Positions 8,025 through 16,433 of a stretch of 52,708 nt of DNA are shown here, piece after piece. The stretch comes from an uncultured Saprospiraceae bacterium. GTDB lineage: Bacteria > Bacteroidota > Bacteroidia > Chitinophagales > Saprospiraceae. The translations under genes and the position numbers were made by a program. The stretch is from assembly GCA_937951615.1 (NCBI GenBank), contig CALFBH010000134.1, positions 1-52,708 of the forward strand, written 5' to 3'. The stretch's first letter is position 1; each line of letters starts with the position of its first letter. The notes below the pieces were generated by a model. That model worked only from the letters and a program-made list of their open reading frames with translations. It did no database searches and was not told the DNA's origin.

Positions 8025-8342
8025 TTATTTAAACTTACTTTCATCTCTTCTCATTTTCTTTAGTATAGTAAAGTCCTTCAAAAAACCTCTAAACCAAAGG
8101 AATGATAATAAAGGAAAAGCAATAAAACTCAGGATGTTATAATAATATGCGCCAACAAAATCAAAGTGAATCAGGTGCATAATTCCCCGAGTTAAGCCAC
8201 AGGCATAACATTCAAAGTCAAAAAAGATTCTGGACAAACATATCGCTCTTCCCTTATCAAAGAAATCGACAGGTAATATAAGTAACGCTATCGGGATGGT
8301 TACGTATAAAAATAATTTTAAAAACAGGAATTTTCTTACCAT
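8025..8342 (-). CDS. DUF2752 membrane protein
   Basis: A small integral membrane protein of unknown function. Two hydrophobic segments (residues about 5-22 and 66-86) bracket the DUF2752 signature: F-ECYACGLTRGIMHLIHFDFVGAYYYN (C-x2-CGLTR). The ATG lies inside the end of the TM2 gene (7-bp overlap), so the two are translationally coupled. TM2 and DUF2752 genes commonly neighbour each other in Bacteroidota. The C terminus is basic. Confidence 0.85.
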   Translation of the reverse strand: MVRKFLFLKLFLYVTIPIALLILPVDFFDKGRAICLSRIFFDFECYACGLTRGIMHLIHFDFVGAYYYNILSFIAFPLLSFLWFRGFLKDFTILKKMRRDESKFK

Positions 8343-8812
8343 GGCTCTAATGCACTGCCGTCCGCTGCGGTCATTTTACCAGTAACGATATTGACAATAT
8401 CAATTATAGCCCATATACCACATCCGCCAAAAGTCAATAACTGTGCAATGCCGATTCCCATATATCCTAAATAAAAGCGGTGAATACCCAGAACGCCAAG
8501 AAACAAGCCTAATAAAAGGGCGATAAGCTGTTGTTTGGGTCCATCTGCATCATTCTTTTTTGCAGCTTTTTTAATTTTTTTCTGTGCAGCTTTTAAAGCA
8601 ATGACTTCTTTCAGTTTTGGCTTGCGTCCCAAATGCTCCCTCATGTCTTTAGGGGTCATGGTTGTAAAAGTTTCTACAGAAAAGTTAGTTAATAATTCTG
8701 CTTGCACTCCTTCTTCTTTCGCTGCTTTCATCGCTTTATTTGCAATTGGAGCTGCCATAATGAATGAAAACGAAAGACAAAAAAGAGCGACTAATAGTAA
8801 TTGTTTTTTCAT
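8336..8812 (-). CDS. TM2 domain-containing membrane protein
   Basis: Residues 1-20 look like a signal sequence (MKKQLLLVALFCLSFSFIMAA). A basic, Lys/Ala-rich central region follows, then a TM2 domain at residues 95-150: two transmembrane helices (ALLLGLFLGVLGIHRFYLGYMGIGIAQLL and CGIWAIIDIVNIV) joined by the conserved HRFYLG-x-GIAQ loop. The function of the family in bacteria is unsettled. It overlaps the DUF2752 gene by 7 bp. A 29-bp leader block upstream is nearly identical to the one in front of the next upstream gene, the lipoprotein. Confidence 0.88.
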   Translation of the reverse strand: MKKQLLLVALFCLSFSFIMAAPIANKAMKAAKEEGVQAELLTNFSVETFTTMTPKDMREHLGRKPKLKEVIALKAAQKKIKKAAKKNDADGPKQQLIALLLGLFLGVLGIHRFYLGYMGIGIAQLLTFGGCGIWAIIDIVNIVTGKMTAADGSALEPW

Positions 8813-8821
8813 GAAAAATTG

Positions 8822-8850
8822 AATTTAAATGTGTTTAATAAAAATTGTTA
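8822..8850 (-). promoter_or_regulatory. Shared 29-bp leader block, copy 1
   Basis: On the minus strand this reads TAACAATTTTTATTAAACAC and continues ATTTAAATT, ending 9 nt before the TM2 start codon. The copy at 9695-9723, 8 nt before the lipoprotein start, differs at one base. Identical spacing to two unrelated proteins suggests a functional leader, perhaps for translation initiation or a regulator. Confidence 0.5.
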
Positions 8851-8879
8851 AGTGGAAATAACAAGGCAGGGCTAATAGT

Positions 8880-8910
8880 CCGCCTCACAGACCTACTGGC
8901 TGTGAAGCGG
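8880..8910 (-). other. Stem-loop in the leader of the TM2 gene
   Basis: CCGCCTCACAG and CTGTGAAGCGG form an 11-bp stem with one mismatch around a nine-base loop, about 70 bp ahead of the TM2 start. It could also end the lipoprotein transcript coming from the right. There is no clear T-tract, so its role is undecided. Confidence 0.5.
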
Positions 8911-9011
8911 AACTTTGTTGTTAAGTTTTTCAAACTTAATGGAAAAACAATCCTAATGGGACAAGAGACTGACTGTTGGAAACCACTTGTATTAATAAAT
9001 TATTCACTTTC

Positions 9012-9686
9012 TTAATTCCAAAACCAAATATTATAGTTATAAGAAGAACCGTAGCTTATTTTGGCTTTCAATCGATAAGAATTTCCACCATTATAATATG
9101 TAGAACCATTACTACAATTATTATGATTTATTTTGTAGGAATAATTACTACTAGAGTATAGTCTTCTCCAAACTTCTGCTCTGTGACATAGCCCTCCGTA
9201 TCTTTTTACCAGGACTTTATTACGTGAGCTATACCACGTTCTGTTTCCCGACGCACGATTGTAATCATTTCCTTTAACCTCAATTTTATATCCTATTGCA
9301 CCTTCTTCCAATACTACATTATTTACATTAAATCCTACGGATGTTCCTCCCGTAAAACTTTCTGCATCTTCGGAAACATTTGAAGTTCTATCATCGGTAG
9401 ATTGATTTAAGTCTTCGGCTGGTTGCTCAAAAATCGGAACAAGATTAAAATTTGCTTGCTCAATTTCATTCAATAAAGATTCATCATTGCTCGAAGCAGT
9501 AATGATTACTTTATTCAGTCCATTTTCGCTGAAAATTTCTAGATCCTTGTCATGGTCAAAGGATAGTTCATTTACATCTTCCACAACATCGGGAAGATCA
9601 ATTGTATCTTGCTCACAAGAAGTCAAAAATACTGAAACGGCTAATACCGCCAATAGGCTAAAAATGCCTAATTTTAAAGTTTTCAT
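9012..9686 (-). CDS. Lipoprotein of unknown function
   Basis: Not a family I recognise. The N terminus is a lipoprotein signal with lipobox LTSC (C24). An acidic region (residues 25-110) is followed by FTGGTSVGFNVNNVVLEEGAIGYKIEVKG and an unusually Asn/Ser/Tyr/Trp-rich basic tail (WRRLYSSSNYSYKINHNN and onwards, ending YNIWFWN). The tail holds two cysteines that may pair. It is predicted to be exported and membrane-anchored, possibly surface-exposed. A 29-bp leader shared with the TM2 gene precedes it, and a candidate promoter lies about 200 bp upstream. Confidence 0.75.
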   Translation of the reverse strand: MKTLKLGIFSLLAVLAVSVFLTSCEQDTIDLPDVVEDVNELSFDHDKDLEIFSENGLNKVIITASSNDESLLNEIEQANFNLVPIFEQPAEDLNQSTDDRTSNVSEDAESFTGGTSVGFNVNNVVLEEGAIGYKIEVKGNDYNRASGNRTWYSSRNKVLVKRYGGLCHRAEVWRRLYSSSNYSYKINHNNCSNGSTYYNGGNSYRLKAKISYGSSYNYNIWFWN

Positions 9687-10449
9687 AAAAAAATAATTTA
9701 AATTTGTTTAATAAAAATTGTTAAAAAATTGAATGATTGAATACGTCTTTGATTTCACAGCCTACTTTGTAGCTAACATGAGTAAATAAAATGTGCGCTC
9801 AACTTGTACTTTTAAGCGGATTGGTCAATGTTGTATCCTTTCATTCTTGTTTAATTGTCGCCGTATTTTGTTGTATATGATGGTACAAATGTATAGCTAT
9901 CCAGCGTACGAAAAAGTATCAATTTCTTGATTCTTAGATAATACAACTTTAAAAACCGAGCTTCATAAAGTTAAATTTATCTTATATAAAACATTCATTA
10001 TTAGCTATTTTAACACTTATAATCATTCCTGCCAACTATCGAATATGCAAGGCAGTTTTTACCTTTTTCCCAAAAAATCGACAATGCAAAGTAGTTTTTG
10101 AAGCGCCATATTCAGTACCTCATAAAGTACAATAGTGCGGCAATGTCTGCTATCAATGGTTACTTCAGCTAAAAAACTGCTAAACCTGTACACTTGATTT
10201 TCCGATTATGCAAAAAAAAAATTAACAATAAATATTTTTATAAAATTTATATTATTAAGTGAATTAGACTATGTTTTTGCCTAAATTGCATCACTCTTTC
10301 TACTGATTAATTATACGATTGAACTCAACACACAATTTTTACATTAAGATTTTCATTAAGGAATGGTCAAAAAATAAGTTCCCTGAAACAGGGAAGTTAT
10401 TTTTTTACCATTCCTAACTTTATTTTCAACATTTTATTTAAAAAATCTT
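9687..10449. other. 763-bp AT-rich intergenic region
   Basis: Between divergently transcribed genes and without a convincing reading frame. It holds the second 29-bp leader copy (9695-9723, minus strand), a TACATTTG -7-like box on the minus strand at 9893-9886, and two direct near-repeats (CGAATATGCAAGGCAGTTTTT-like at 10040-10060 and 10079-10099) with a third, shorter ATGCAA echo at 10203-10213. It ends with a large hairpin at 10360-10414. The close repeats could be regulator sites, but that is inference. Confidence 0.5.
10360..10414 (+). terminator. 55-bp near-perfect hairpin ahead of the unknown helical gene
   Basis: The arms (10360-10385 and 10389-10414) pair over 26 bases with two imperfections around an AAA loop. 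The core is TTCCCTG/CAGGGAA flanked by A-runs and T-runs. The symmetry fits a bidirectional intrinsic terminator or attenuator. No gene points into it from the left, so in the plus direction it would act in the leader of the gene at 10450. Confidence 0.6.
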
Positions 10450-12003
10450 ATGTCTAAGAGCTTATTTGATTTGATAAAAACACTTAGCAAAGCAGAAAAG
10501 AGAGTATTCTCTGAGAGAATTAAGCAAACAAAACGAATGCATTATTATGCAAAGCTGATTACAGTGTATAGCACGTCCGAGCATTATTCTTCCGAATTAG
10601 ACCAAAAAATATTCAGGAAGGAAGACGCTAAAATGATGGGTGATTGTAAGTACAAATGCAAACAACTCTTATGTGACTATCTGGTGTCTTTGGAAAAAAA
10701 TAAAGCAATAGAGCTTCAGATAGAAAAAAAGTATAATGTTGCGCTCATGTTGAAGAACAGAAAGCAATATCCAGAGGCTTTGAAGGTCTTGGAAAAAATT
10801 GACAAGTTAGCCACTCAATACGAACTCATATATCTATCTGTCCGAATCAAAACAGCATTAATTAGATTGGCCTATGCGTCATCAGGTGACATTTTTGAAA
10901 TTGATTCCACATACATTAAGTCGCTTTTTGAAGCTAAAAAGAAAGTAGTCAGACAATTGGGAGAAATAGAACACGCCCTTGACAAAACCAGACTTGCTCT
11001 ACTCAATTGGCATATAAAGGTAGGTGCAGTCAGAAATGTTCCGGGGACTAAGGTACTTCCAGCGCATCATTTTAAAAACCTGCGAGTTGATTTGGCCGAT
11101 GCTCAAACCCGATACTATAGTTTTATGGGTGACAAAAACTATCCCAAAGCATTAGACGCACTAAAGCATGTTTTAAGTCTGACAGAAAATAATCTAGAGA
11201 TCGTTCTTGGTGCAGAGCTATTAAACTTGTCGTATGCTATATATCTTCGTTCTTATTTTGAAATTGAAATTGGAATTGGAATGGGAAGAAAAATTGATTT
11301 TCCCAGGATACTGAAAAAGTTCGACCAAATTTCATGTGATACCATTAAGAAAGCAAATGAGTTAATGGATGCAAAAACTATTGCTTATTGCTTGTACAGC
11401 TTACATCTAAACAAGCCTTCACTTGCACTTCCTCAGATTCGGGCAAAAGAAGATTTCTTTCAAAATTCCAGTTTCATGGAAGTCACTTACAACTATAATT
11501 TAAAATTTTGTGTCATGGTCTATTTCGCCATGAGCAATTGGCAGATGTGTAGAAAATATATTGAAAAAGTAGAAACTTACGGCGTTACAAAATTGACTGG
11601 TTCTATCGTGCGCAATATAAAACTGATCAGCATTTATGAACAAAATGACACGCATTATTTCAGTTCCCTGATTCAAAGCGAACTGACCAGACGAAGAAAA
11701 AACAAGGTTAAAATAAAGGATTGCTCAGACTTTAATGAATGTGTTTTCAATTTTCTCTATTATCTGGACAAAGATCCTCATGGAGATTTTACGGGCCAAC
11801 TTAGAAAAATATTAGATAATTTCGACAAGATGTATGCGGAACTTCGTTATATAATTCACTGGATTGTTTACAAAATTCCAGCCTTAAACAACACTGATTA
11901 CCAGGACTTTCTGAAAGAAAACAATTTCGAACATTACTCCTTCGCTCCTTGTTCAAAGAAAAGCCTGGAAGCAGATTTGCAAATTGGACTTGTTACTCTT
12001 TAA
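10450..12003 (+). CDS. Large alpha-helical protein of unknown function (Bacteroidota type)
   Basis: 517 residues, with no signal peptide or membrane segment, so probably cytoplasmic. The opening MSKSLFDLIKTLSKAEKRVFSERIKQ resembles a group of roughly 500-residue uncharacterised proteins I associate with Bacteroidota, but I cannot name a family. It is helix-rich throughout with TPR-like pairs (for example ALMLKNRKQYPEALKVLEKI, residues 98-117, and MGDKNYPKALDALKHVLSL). No catalytic motif is visible. It stands alone behind a 763-bp gap with a strong hairpin, suggesting its own regulation. Confidence 0.7.
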   Translation: MSKSLFDLIKTLSKAEKRVFSERIKQTKRMHYYAKLITVYSTSEHYSSELDQKIFRKEDAKMMGDCKYKCKQLLCDYLVSLEKNKAIELQIEKKYNVALMLKNRKQYPEALKVLEKIDKLATQYELIYLSVRIKTALIRLAYASSGDIFEIDSTYIKSLFEAKKKVVRQLGEIEHALDKTRLALLNWHIKVGAVRNVPGTKVLPAHHFKNLRVDLADAQTRYYSFMGDKNYPKALDALKHVLSLTENNLEIVLGAELLNLSYAIYLRSYFEIEIGIGMGRKIDFPRILKKFDQISCDTIKKANELMDAKTIAYCLYSLHLNKPSLALPQIRAKEDFFQNSSFMEVTYNYNLKFCVMVYFAMSNWQMCRKYIEKVETYGVTKLTGSIVRNIKLISIYEQNDTHYFSSLIQSELTRRRKNKVKIKDCSDFNECVFNFLYYLDKDPHGDFTGQLRKILDNFDKMYAELRYIIHWIVYKIPALNNTDYQDFLKENNFEHYSFAPCSKKSLEADLQIGLVTL

Positions 12004-12135
12004 AGTGTAACAAGTCTATTCTTATCAGTACTTTAAAGTTTGTAAATAAAGCAAGGCAGGAATATGGGAAAATAAAGCCTTCCTATAAATAGTTTACCAA
12101 TCAACTCAATAACTCAATCAATCCAATACCCCAAA

Positions 12136-15100
12136 TCAAAAATCAACCCCAAGCGACAAATACAACTGCCCTGGCTGCACCTGCCCCGTCTCCAATCCCC
12201 AAGCATAATCTACGCGGACAAAATGCCCGAAAATGATACTTCTTACCCCTAAGCCATAGCCGACCACAATCGGATTGCGGAAATAATTGACCTTTACATT
12301 CACGACAGGATTAGTTACAAAAGTCGTGTTCAGTGGATTATCGTCGCTGAATGGCGATAAGCCCTGCCAGGCGGTGCCGGCATCTACAAAAGCAATAGCC
12401 TGAAAATTGCGCAGCAGCGAAGAAGAGCGAAATGGGGACTTCATGACGCCACCAAATATGCGAGCACGCACTTCTGCATTCAAGACCATATAAGAATTGC
12501 CATTTCGGATATTATTTCTAAAACCACGCATACTGGTGGCAATGGTCTGGAAAGCAAATTTATCCAGATCGAGCGGCACATTGATCTCCTCATTATTGCG
12601 CTCTGTCGGAACCAGCCAGTTGTCCACGCCGCCCATGTAGTAGAGCATTTTTTCCTTGCCGAGCGAAGTCGCACCTGCTACGCGGCCTGCCAGCAAAATA
12701 CCTTTCGTCAGCGAACGATAATGCCTGAAATCCAACCCTGCTGTAGTCATCATACCTGGATAAATCTGTGCTTCTGCATTTTGGCGCAAGCCTACATCAA
12801 AACGCTTGGCAGCTTCTACATAGACCTTGTACCTTGTACCCGTCTTGAAATTAATCGCCAAATCATCTGTGTCATCATGCACATATTCTAGCTTCATAAA
12901 TACACGATCTTGCTGATCCGTGGGATAATTAAGATTGCTCAGATCCGTTGCCAACCTGACGCTGCGGTCGGAGCGCACCCTACCCGTCCAGCGAATACTG
13001 CGATACACATCCAGCGGAAAACTGAGTTGCGTTTCAAAATAATTGGTGACATTTTTAACATTAAAAAAGATGGTATTTTCATTGCCAACGGAATACACAC
13101 GCGGCAGGCGATAATAGGAAAATCGCTTGTCCAGTCTTTTCTTTTTATTTTCAAAAGTCAGGTAAAATTCCGGACTGTTCAGCTCAAAAGGAATACGCAC
13201 GCCGCCCCGGAACATCTGATTCTCCATCATATCCTTAATCCCAGCTTCAAACAAAGCCGAAAAAGGCGTCCATTGATAATAAGTCGTCGAGTGGTCGTAA
13301 TTGGTATAGCCATCAAACATAAGGCTATTGTCAAATTGCACCACCAGATAATCCGTTCGATATTTAAGTCGATAAGTCTCAATGTCACCAGCTTTCACAT
13401 CGATAGGCTGGAAAGGTTTTTTCTTTGGTTTAATGAACGTAATCGTAGGCGGCTCGACAATCGTGGTGCCATCTTCTTCTTCGGTGACTTTGATAGCAGG
13501 CGTTTCATCATCGTCAAACTCACTTTGGAAAAAATAACCGTCGATGTCAATCGTTTCATCTTCTTCTGCGACTTTTTCCTCCGTATCTTCTTCTATTTCT
13601 ACCAGCACATTGTCCACGACTTCCGTTTCTTTTGCCTCATCGGTATTTTCGCTTGTTGAGCTTGTCGAAGCGTCTCGCACCATAAATCGACTCCGATAAC
13701 CCGAAGGTTCCAAGTCAAATTCCTGGGCAGCATCCGTGTCATGAATCACCAGTTGATAAACGCCTTTATACAAAACAAAATCTGCCGTTTTGCCAGTTTT
13801 TGTGGCAGCACTATGATTTAAAATGCTGCGATTATAATTGGTATTGGGATAAGAATTGCCCGACAAATCGCCGACATAACGATTATACAAACCGTTCTCA
13901 TCACTCAGCCAGGCAATGTGCAGGCTGTCCAGTTGAATCGGTTGACGTTCATTGGCAAAAGGCGTATTCGTGATCCGACTAAGCGTCCGAGCCTCGCCTT
14001 CTAAGGGATAAAAATAAACATCAAAATCTTTGACCTTTTCGGGAATAACTGCTGTAGAACGATCGAGTGTCAAGCCATCCCGATTGGAAGCAAACAGGAC
14101 GCCTTCCTGACCATTGAGTTTTGCAAAACCCACTTCTCCATCATCATAAAAATCATTGGTGATTTGTCGGACATTTTTTCCGCTTGCGCTAATAGTAAAC
14201 ACATCAGATCGCCCGTCTTTGATGGCTGAAACGACCAATTGGCTACGACCGCTAAAATCGGCACTTGTGATACGTTCCAAATCTCCCTGCACTTCATTAT
14301 TGGATTTAATTTTTTTCTTGGATGGGCTATAAGTTAGTAATTTTACCTTATCACTCTTTTCAAAAACAACAGCCAGTTCGCCATTCGAATTCCAAGTCAG
14401 AATGGGATAATTGTCTTCAATAATTTCATTTACATTATATCGTAAACCACCTTTCAAAATAGTCCGGGTTTCGCCAGAACGGATATTTTTTACCAACACT
14501 TTATACCGGCCAGCATGATTGGACACATAAGCCATATACTTAGCCCGAGGAGATATCTTACCCTGTAAAATACGTGCTGATTTTTTATGCTCAATGTCGA
14601 TTTTTTTACCCACCACTTTCATGGTATTGTCCTTCTCTTGTAGATAACGCTGGTTATAAAAGTCGTACCACTCGCCAGTGGTTTGTCGGAAACTATTGCC
14701 CAGCACAAACAAAAACCCCTGCTCTACGCTTCGATTAATACGAGTCAGGTAAAGCAGATTGGAAACCGTAGATTTTCCATAATTTTGCCCAATAAAATAC
14801 CATAAAGAATGACCAGCAAGTGCCGGATAATCAGCCGTAAAATCGTTGAAAGAAGTATACTCCCCCGAAAGAATATATTCACGCATCTGATTGTCCAAAT
14901 CCGTACTCCATTCCTCCCCGACAAAAGACGATAAGCCACCTGTAAACCATTCTGGCAAATTCATGAGTACGGCATTCTGCACAATCTCCTGCAAGTTGTC
15001 ACCAAACATCATCTGCTTCAAAAATACCTGAGTAATGCCCTCGCGTATTTGCCGATGCAGGTCGCTGTGATTGCCATTAAAATAGACATAAATTTTATTG

Positions 15101-15459
15101 TCGATAATACGTGTGATACCGCCATTATGATAAGCTGCATCGTCATTGCCAGCATTGCTTTGCCGAAAATCGCTCAGGTCATTGAAAACCAATACATGGA
15201 TTTTATCGTTTACTCGATATTCCATCAGGTTTTGCAATTCACTGAAATCCCGTTCTGCCATTTGCAGTGCGTATTCGCCCAAAGCCTGTCCCTCATCCGT
15301 CCAGTAAGTGATAAAATTGGCCGTCTCGTATTTCGACCACTTCATTTTTTTATACTGCACGCGATTTTTGCCAAATTCAGTATGAATGCCTTGTCCGAAA
15401 ACCAAAACAGGCATCAGAATAACAAATGTGAACAGGAAAGAGCGATATATATATTTCAT
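12136..15459 (-). CDS. Peptidase-MA-like / TolB-propeller / outer-membrane barrel protein
   Basis: A 1107-residue envelope protein. After a signal peptide (cleavage near VFGQ, residue 23), residues 45-285 resemble a peptidase-MA (gluzincin-like) domain. Residues 290-600 are TolB/WD40-like propeller blades (ADFSGRSQLVVSAIKDGRSDVFTISASG, QITNDFYDDGEVGFA). An acidic linker spans about 595-680. The last 380 residues are a BamA/surface-antigen-like beta-barrel ending YLSLGVDF. The zinc site looks dead: the expected HExxH reads REGIT (139-143) and the downstream EGL motif reads WFTGGLSSF (171-179). A GACAAGCTCAACAAGC-type dispersed repeat is translated near residue 596 (DASTSSTSE). Its function is unknown. 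Confidence 0.8.
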   Translation of the reverse strand: MKYIYRSFLFTFVILMPVLVFGQGIHTEFGKNRVQYKKMKWSKYETANFITYWTDEGQALGEYALQMAERDFSELQNLMEYRVNDKIHVLVFNDLSDFRQSNAGNDDAAYHNGGITRIIDNKIYVYFNGNHSDLHRQIREGITQVFLKQMMFGDNLQEIVQNAVLMNLPEWFTGGLSSFVGEEWSTDLDNQMREYILSGEYTSFNDFTADYPALAGHSLWYFIGQNYGKSTVSNLLYLTRINRSVEQGFLFVLGNSFRQTTGEWYDFYNQRYLQEKDNTMKVVGKKIDIEHKKSARILQGKISPRAKYMAYVSNHAGRYKVLVKNIRSGETRTILKGGLRYNVNEIIEDNYPILTWNSNGELAVVFEKSDKVKLLTYSPSKKKIKSNNEVQGDLERITSADFSGRSQLVVSAIKDGRSDVFTISASGKNVRQITNDFYDDGEVGFAKLNGQEGVLFASNRDGLTLDRSTAVIPEKVKDFDVYFYPLEGEARTLSRITNTPFANERQPIQLDSLHIAWLSDENGLYNRYVGDLSGNSYPNTNYNRSILNHSAATKTGKTADFVLYKGVYQLVIHDTDAAQEFDLEPSGYRSRFMVRDASTSSTSENTDEAKETEVVDNVLVEIEEDTEEKVAEEDETIDIDGYFFQSEFDDDETPAIKVTEEEDGTTIVEPPTITFIKPKKKPFQPIDVKAGDIETYRLKYRTDYLVVQFDNSLMFDGYTNYDHSTTYYQWTPFSALFEAGIKDMMENQMFRGGVRIPFELNSPEFYLTFENKKKRLDKRFSYYRLPRVYSVGNENTIFFNVKNVTNYFETQLSFPLDVYRSIRWTGRVRSDRSVRLATDLSNLNYPTDQQDRVFMKLEYVHDDTDDLAINFKTGTRYKVYVEAAKRFDVGLRQNAEAQIYPGMMTTAGLDFRHYRSLTKGILLAGRVAGATSLGKEKMLYYMGGVDNWLVPTERNNEEINVPLDLDKFAFQTIATSMRGFRNNIRNGNSYMVLNAEVRARIFGGVMKSPFRSSSLLRNFQAIAFVDAGTAWQGLSPFSDDNPLNTTFVTNPVVNVKVNYFRNPIVVGYGLGVRSIIFGHFVRVDYAWGLETGQVQPGQLYLSLGVDF

Positions 15460-15460
15460 G

Positions 15461-15493
15461 TTGGGTAAATATTAGTTCTAATCAGTACTTTTG
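15461..15493 (+). promoter_or_regulatory. Candidate promoter for the MBL-fold hydrolase
   Basis: TTG (15461-15463), a 22-bp spacer and TACTTTTG (15486-15493) fit the Bacteroidota consensus on the plus strand. The resulting leader of more than 100 nt contains repeated GGTCAATAG units (15509-15537), a short relative of the GATGGTC family. It lies in the divergent gap beside the barrel gene. Confidence 0.4.
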
Positions 15494-15616
15494 TCTCTTA
15501 ATTGGGACGATGGTCAATAGTCCATGGTCAATAGCTGTTTTCCGACTTTAAAGTTATTCAGGATTTACCAAAATAACTAATCATCAATTAACCAATAACT
15601 AATTAACGATTCTACA

Positions 15617-16255
15617 ATGGCAGATGTTTTAACATTCACTTATAATTCCTTTCAGGAAAACACTTATCTAATATACGACAAAACTGGCGAATGTGTTGTG
15701 ATAGACCCCGGTTGTAATAGTGATGCAGAAAGAGCCGATTTAGTTGGGCAGATAGAAAAACATAATTTAAAACCTGTCCGACTCATCAACACACACTGCC
15801 ATGTCGACCATGTTTTTGGCAATAAATTTATAGCCGACACCTATAATTTGCCGCTCGAAATCCATCGGGGCGAGATTCCGGTTTTGGAAGCTGTACCGAT
15901 GGTTTGCAAAATGTATAATGTACCCTACACACCTTCCCCCGATCCAGGGAAATTTATAGAAGAAGGGGACATTATCCAATTTGGCGAGACAAAATTAGAA
16001 ACTTTATTCACGCCAGGACATTCGCCAGCCAGTATTTCTTTTTATTGTGCAGCAAGTGATTTTGTCATTGCAGGCGATGTCTTATTTATGCAAAGCATCG
16101 GCAGAACCGACCTGCCCGGCGGCGATATGGATACTTTACTTAACTCGATTCGTACAAAATTGTTTCCACTCGGCGATGCTGTAAAAGTATATCCCGGACA
16201 TGGGCCGGCTACGACAGTAGGCTATGAGAAAGTGAATAATCCTTTTTTGAAGTAA
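15617..16255 (+). CDS. MBL-fold hydrolase, glyoxalase II-like
   Basis: A binuclear metallo-beta-lactamase-fold hydrolase resembling hydroxyacylglutathione hydrolases and the YcbL subgroup. It probably acts on thioesters in the cytoplasm. Metal ligands are visible: H60-C-H62-V-D64-H65 (THCHVDH), H135 (TPGHSPAS), D154 (IAGDVLF) and H195 (YPGHGPAT). At 212 residues it lacks the C-terminal substrate-binding domain of classical GloB, as the YcbL group does. No SD sequence is visible. It is followed by a repeat-bearing gap and then the ATPase/HNH module. Confidence 0.9.
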   Translation: MADVLTFTYNSFQENTYLIYDKTGECVVIDPGCNSDAERADLVGQIEKHNLKPVRLINTHCHVDHVFGNKFIADTYNLPLEIHRGEIPVLEAVPMVCKMYNVPYTPSPDPGKFIEEGDIIQFGETKLETLFTPGHSPASISFYCAASDFVIAGDVLFMQSIGRTDLPGGDMDTLLNSIRTKLFPLGDAVKVYPGHGPATTVGYEKVNNPFLK

Positions 16256-16372
16256 AATTCAAATTCAAACGACAAATTCAAATTCAAAAAAACAAGCGGG
16301 AAGGGCGTCCTTCAGGATAAGAGGCGCGGGAAGGCAAAGGCAAATTCAAAAAACAAATTCAAAAATTTGATT
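16256..16372. repeat. AAATTCAAA-type repeats flanking the ATPase/HNH module
   Basis: CAAATTCAAA units (16259-16291 and 16341-16370) surround a GC-rich core (GCGGGAAGGGCGTCCTTC and AGGCGCGGGAAGGCAAAGG). The two arms are direct rather than inverted. They lie just left of the accessory module and could mark where it was inserted. Confidence 0.6.
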
Positions 16373-16433
16373 CAGTTTTGGAATTGCTTAACTTTACATA
16401 GTTTGAACCTGTTCATCATGGTAAATCATTATA

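Noticed and set aside
12910-13659. 249-residue plus-strand ORF inside the barrel gene
   Set aside because: No recognisable motif and fully antisense to a well-supported 1107-residue gene.
16256-16433. Retron ncRNA ahead of the ATPase/HNH genes
   Set aside because: No reverse transcriptase gene is present and the gap holds only simple AAATTCAAA repeats around a short GC-rich core.
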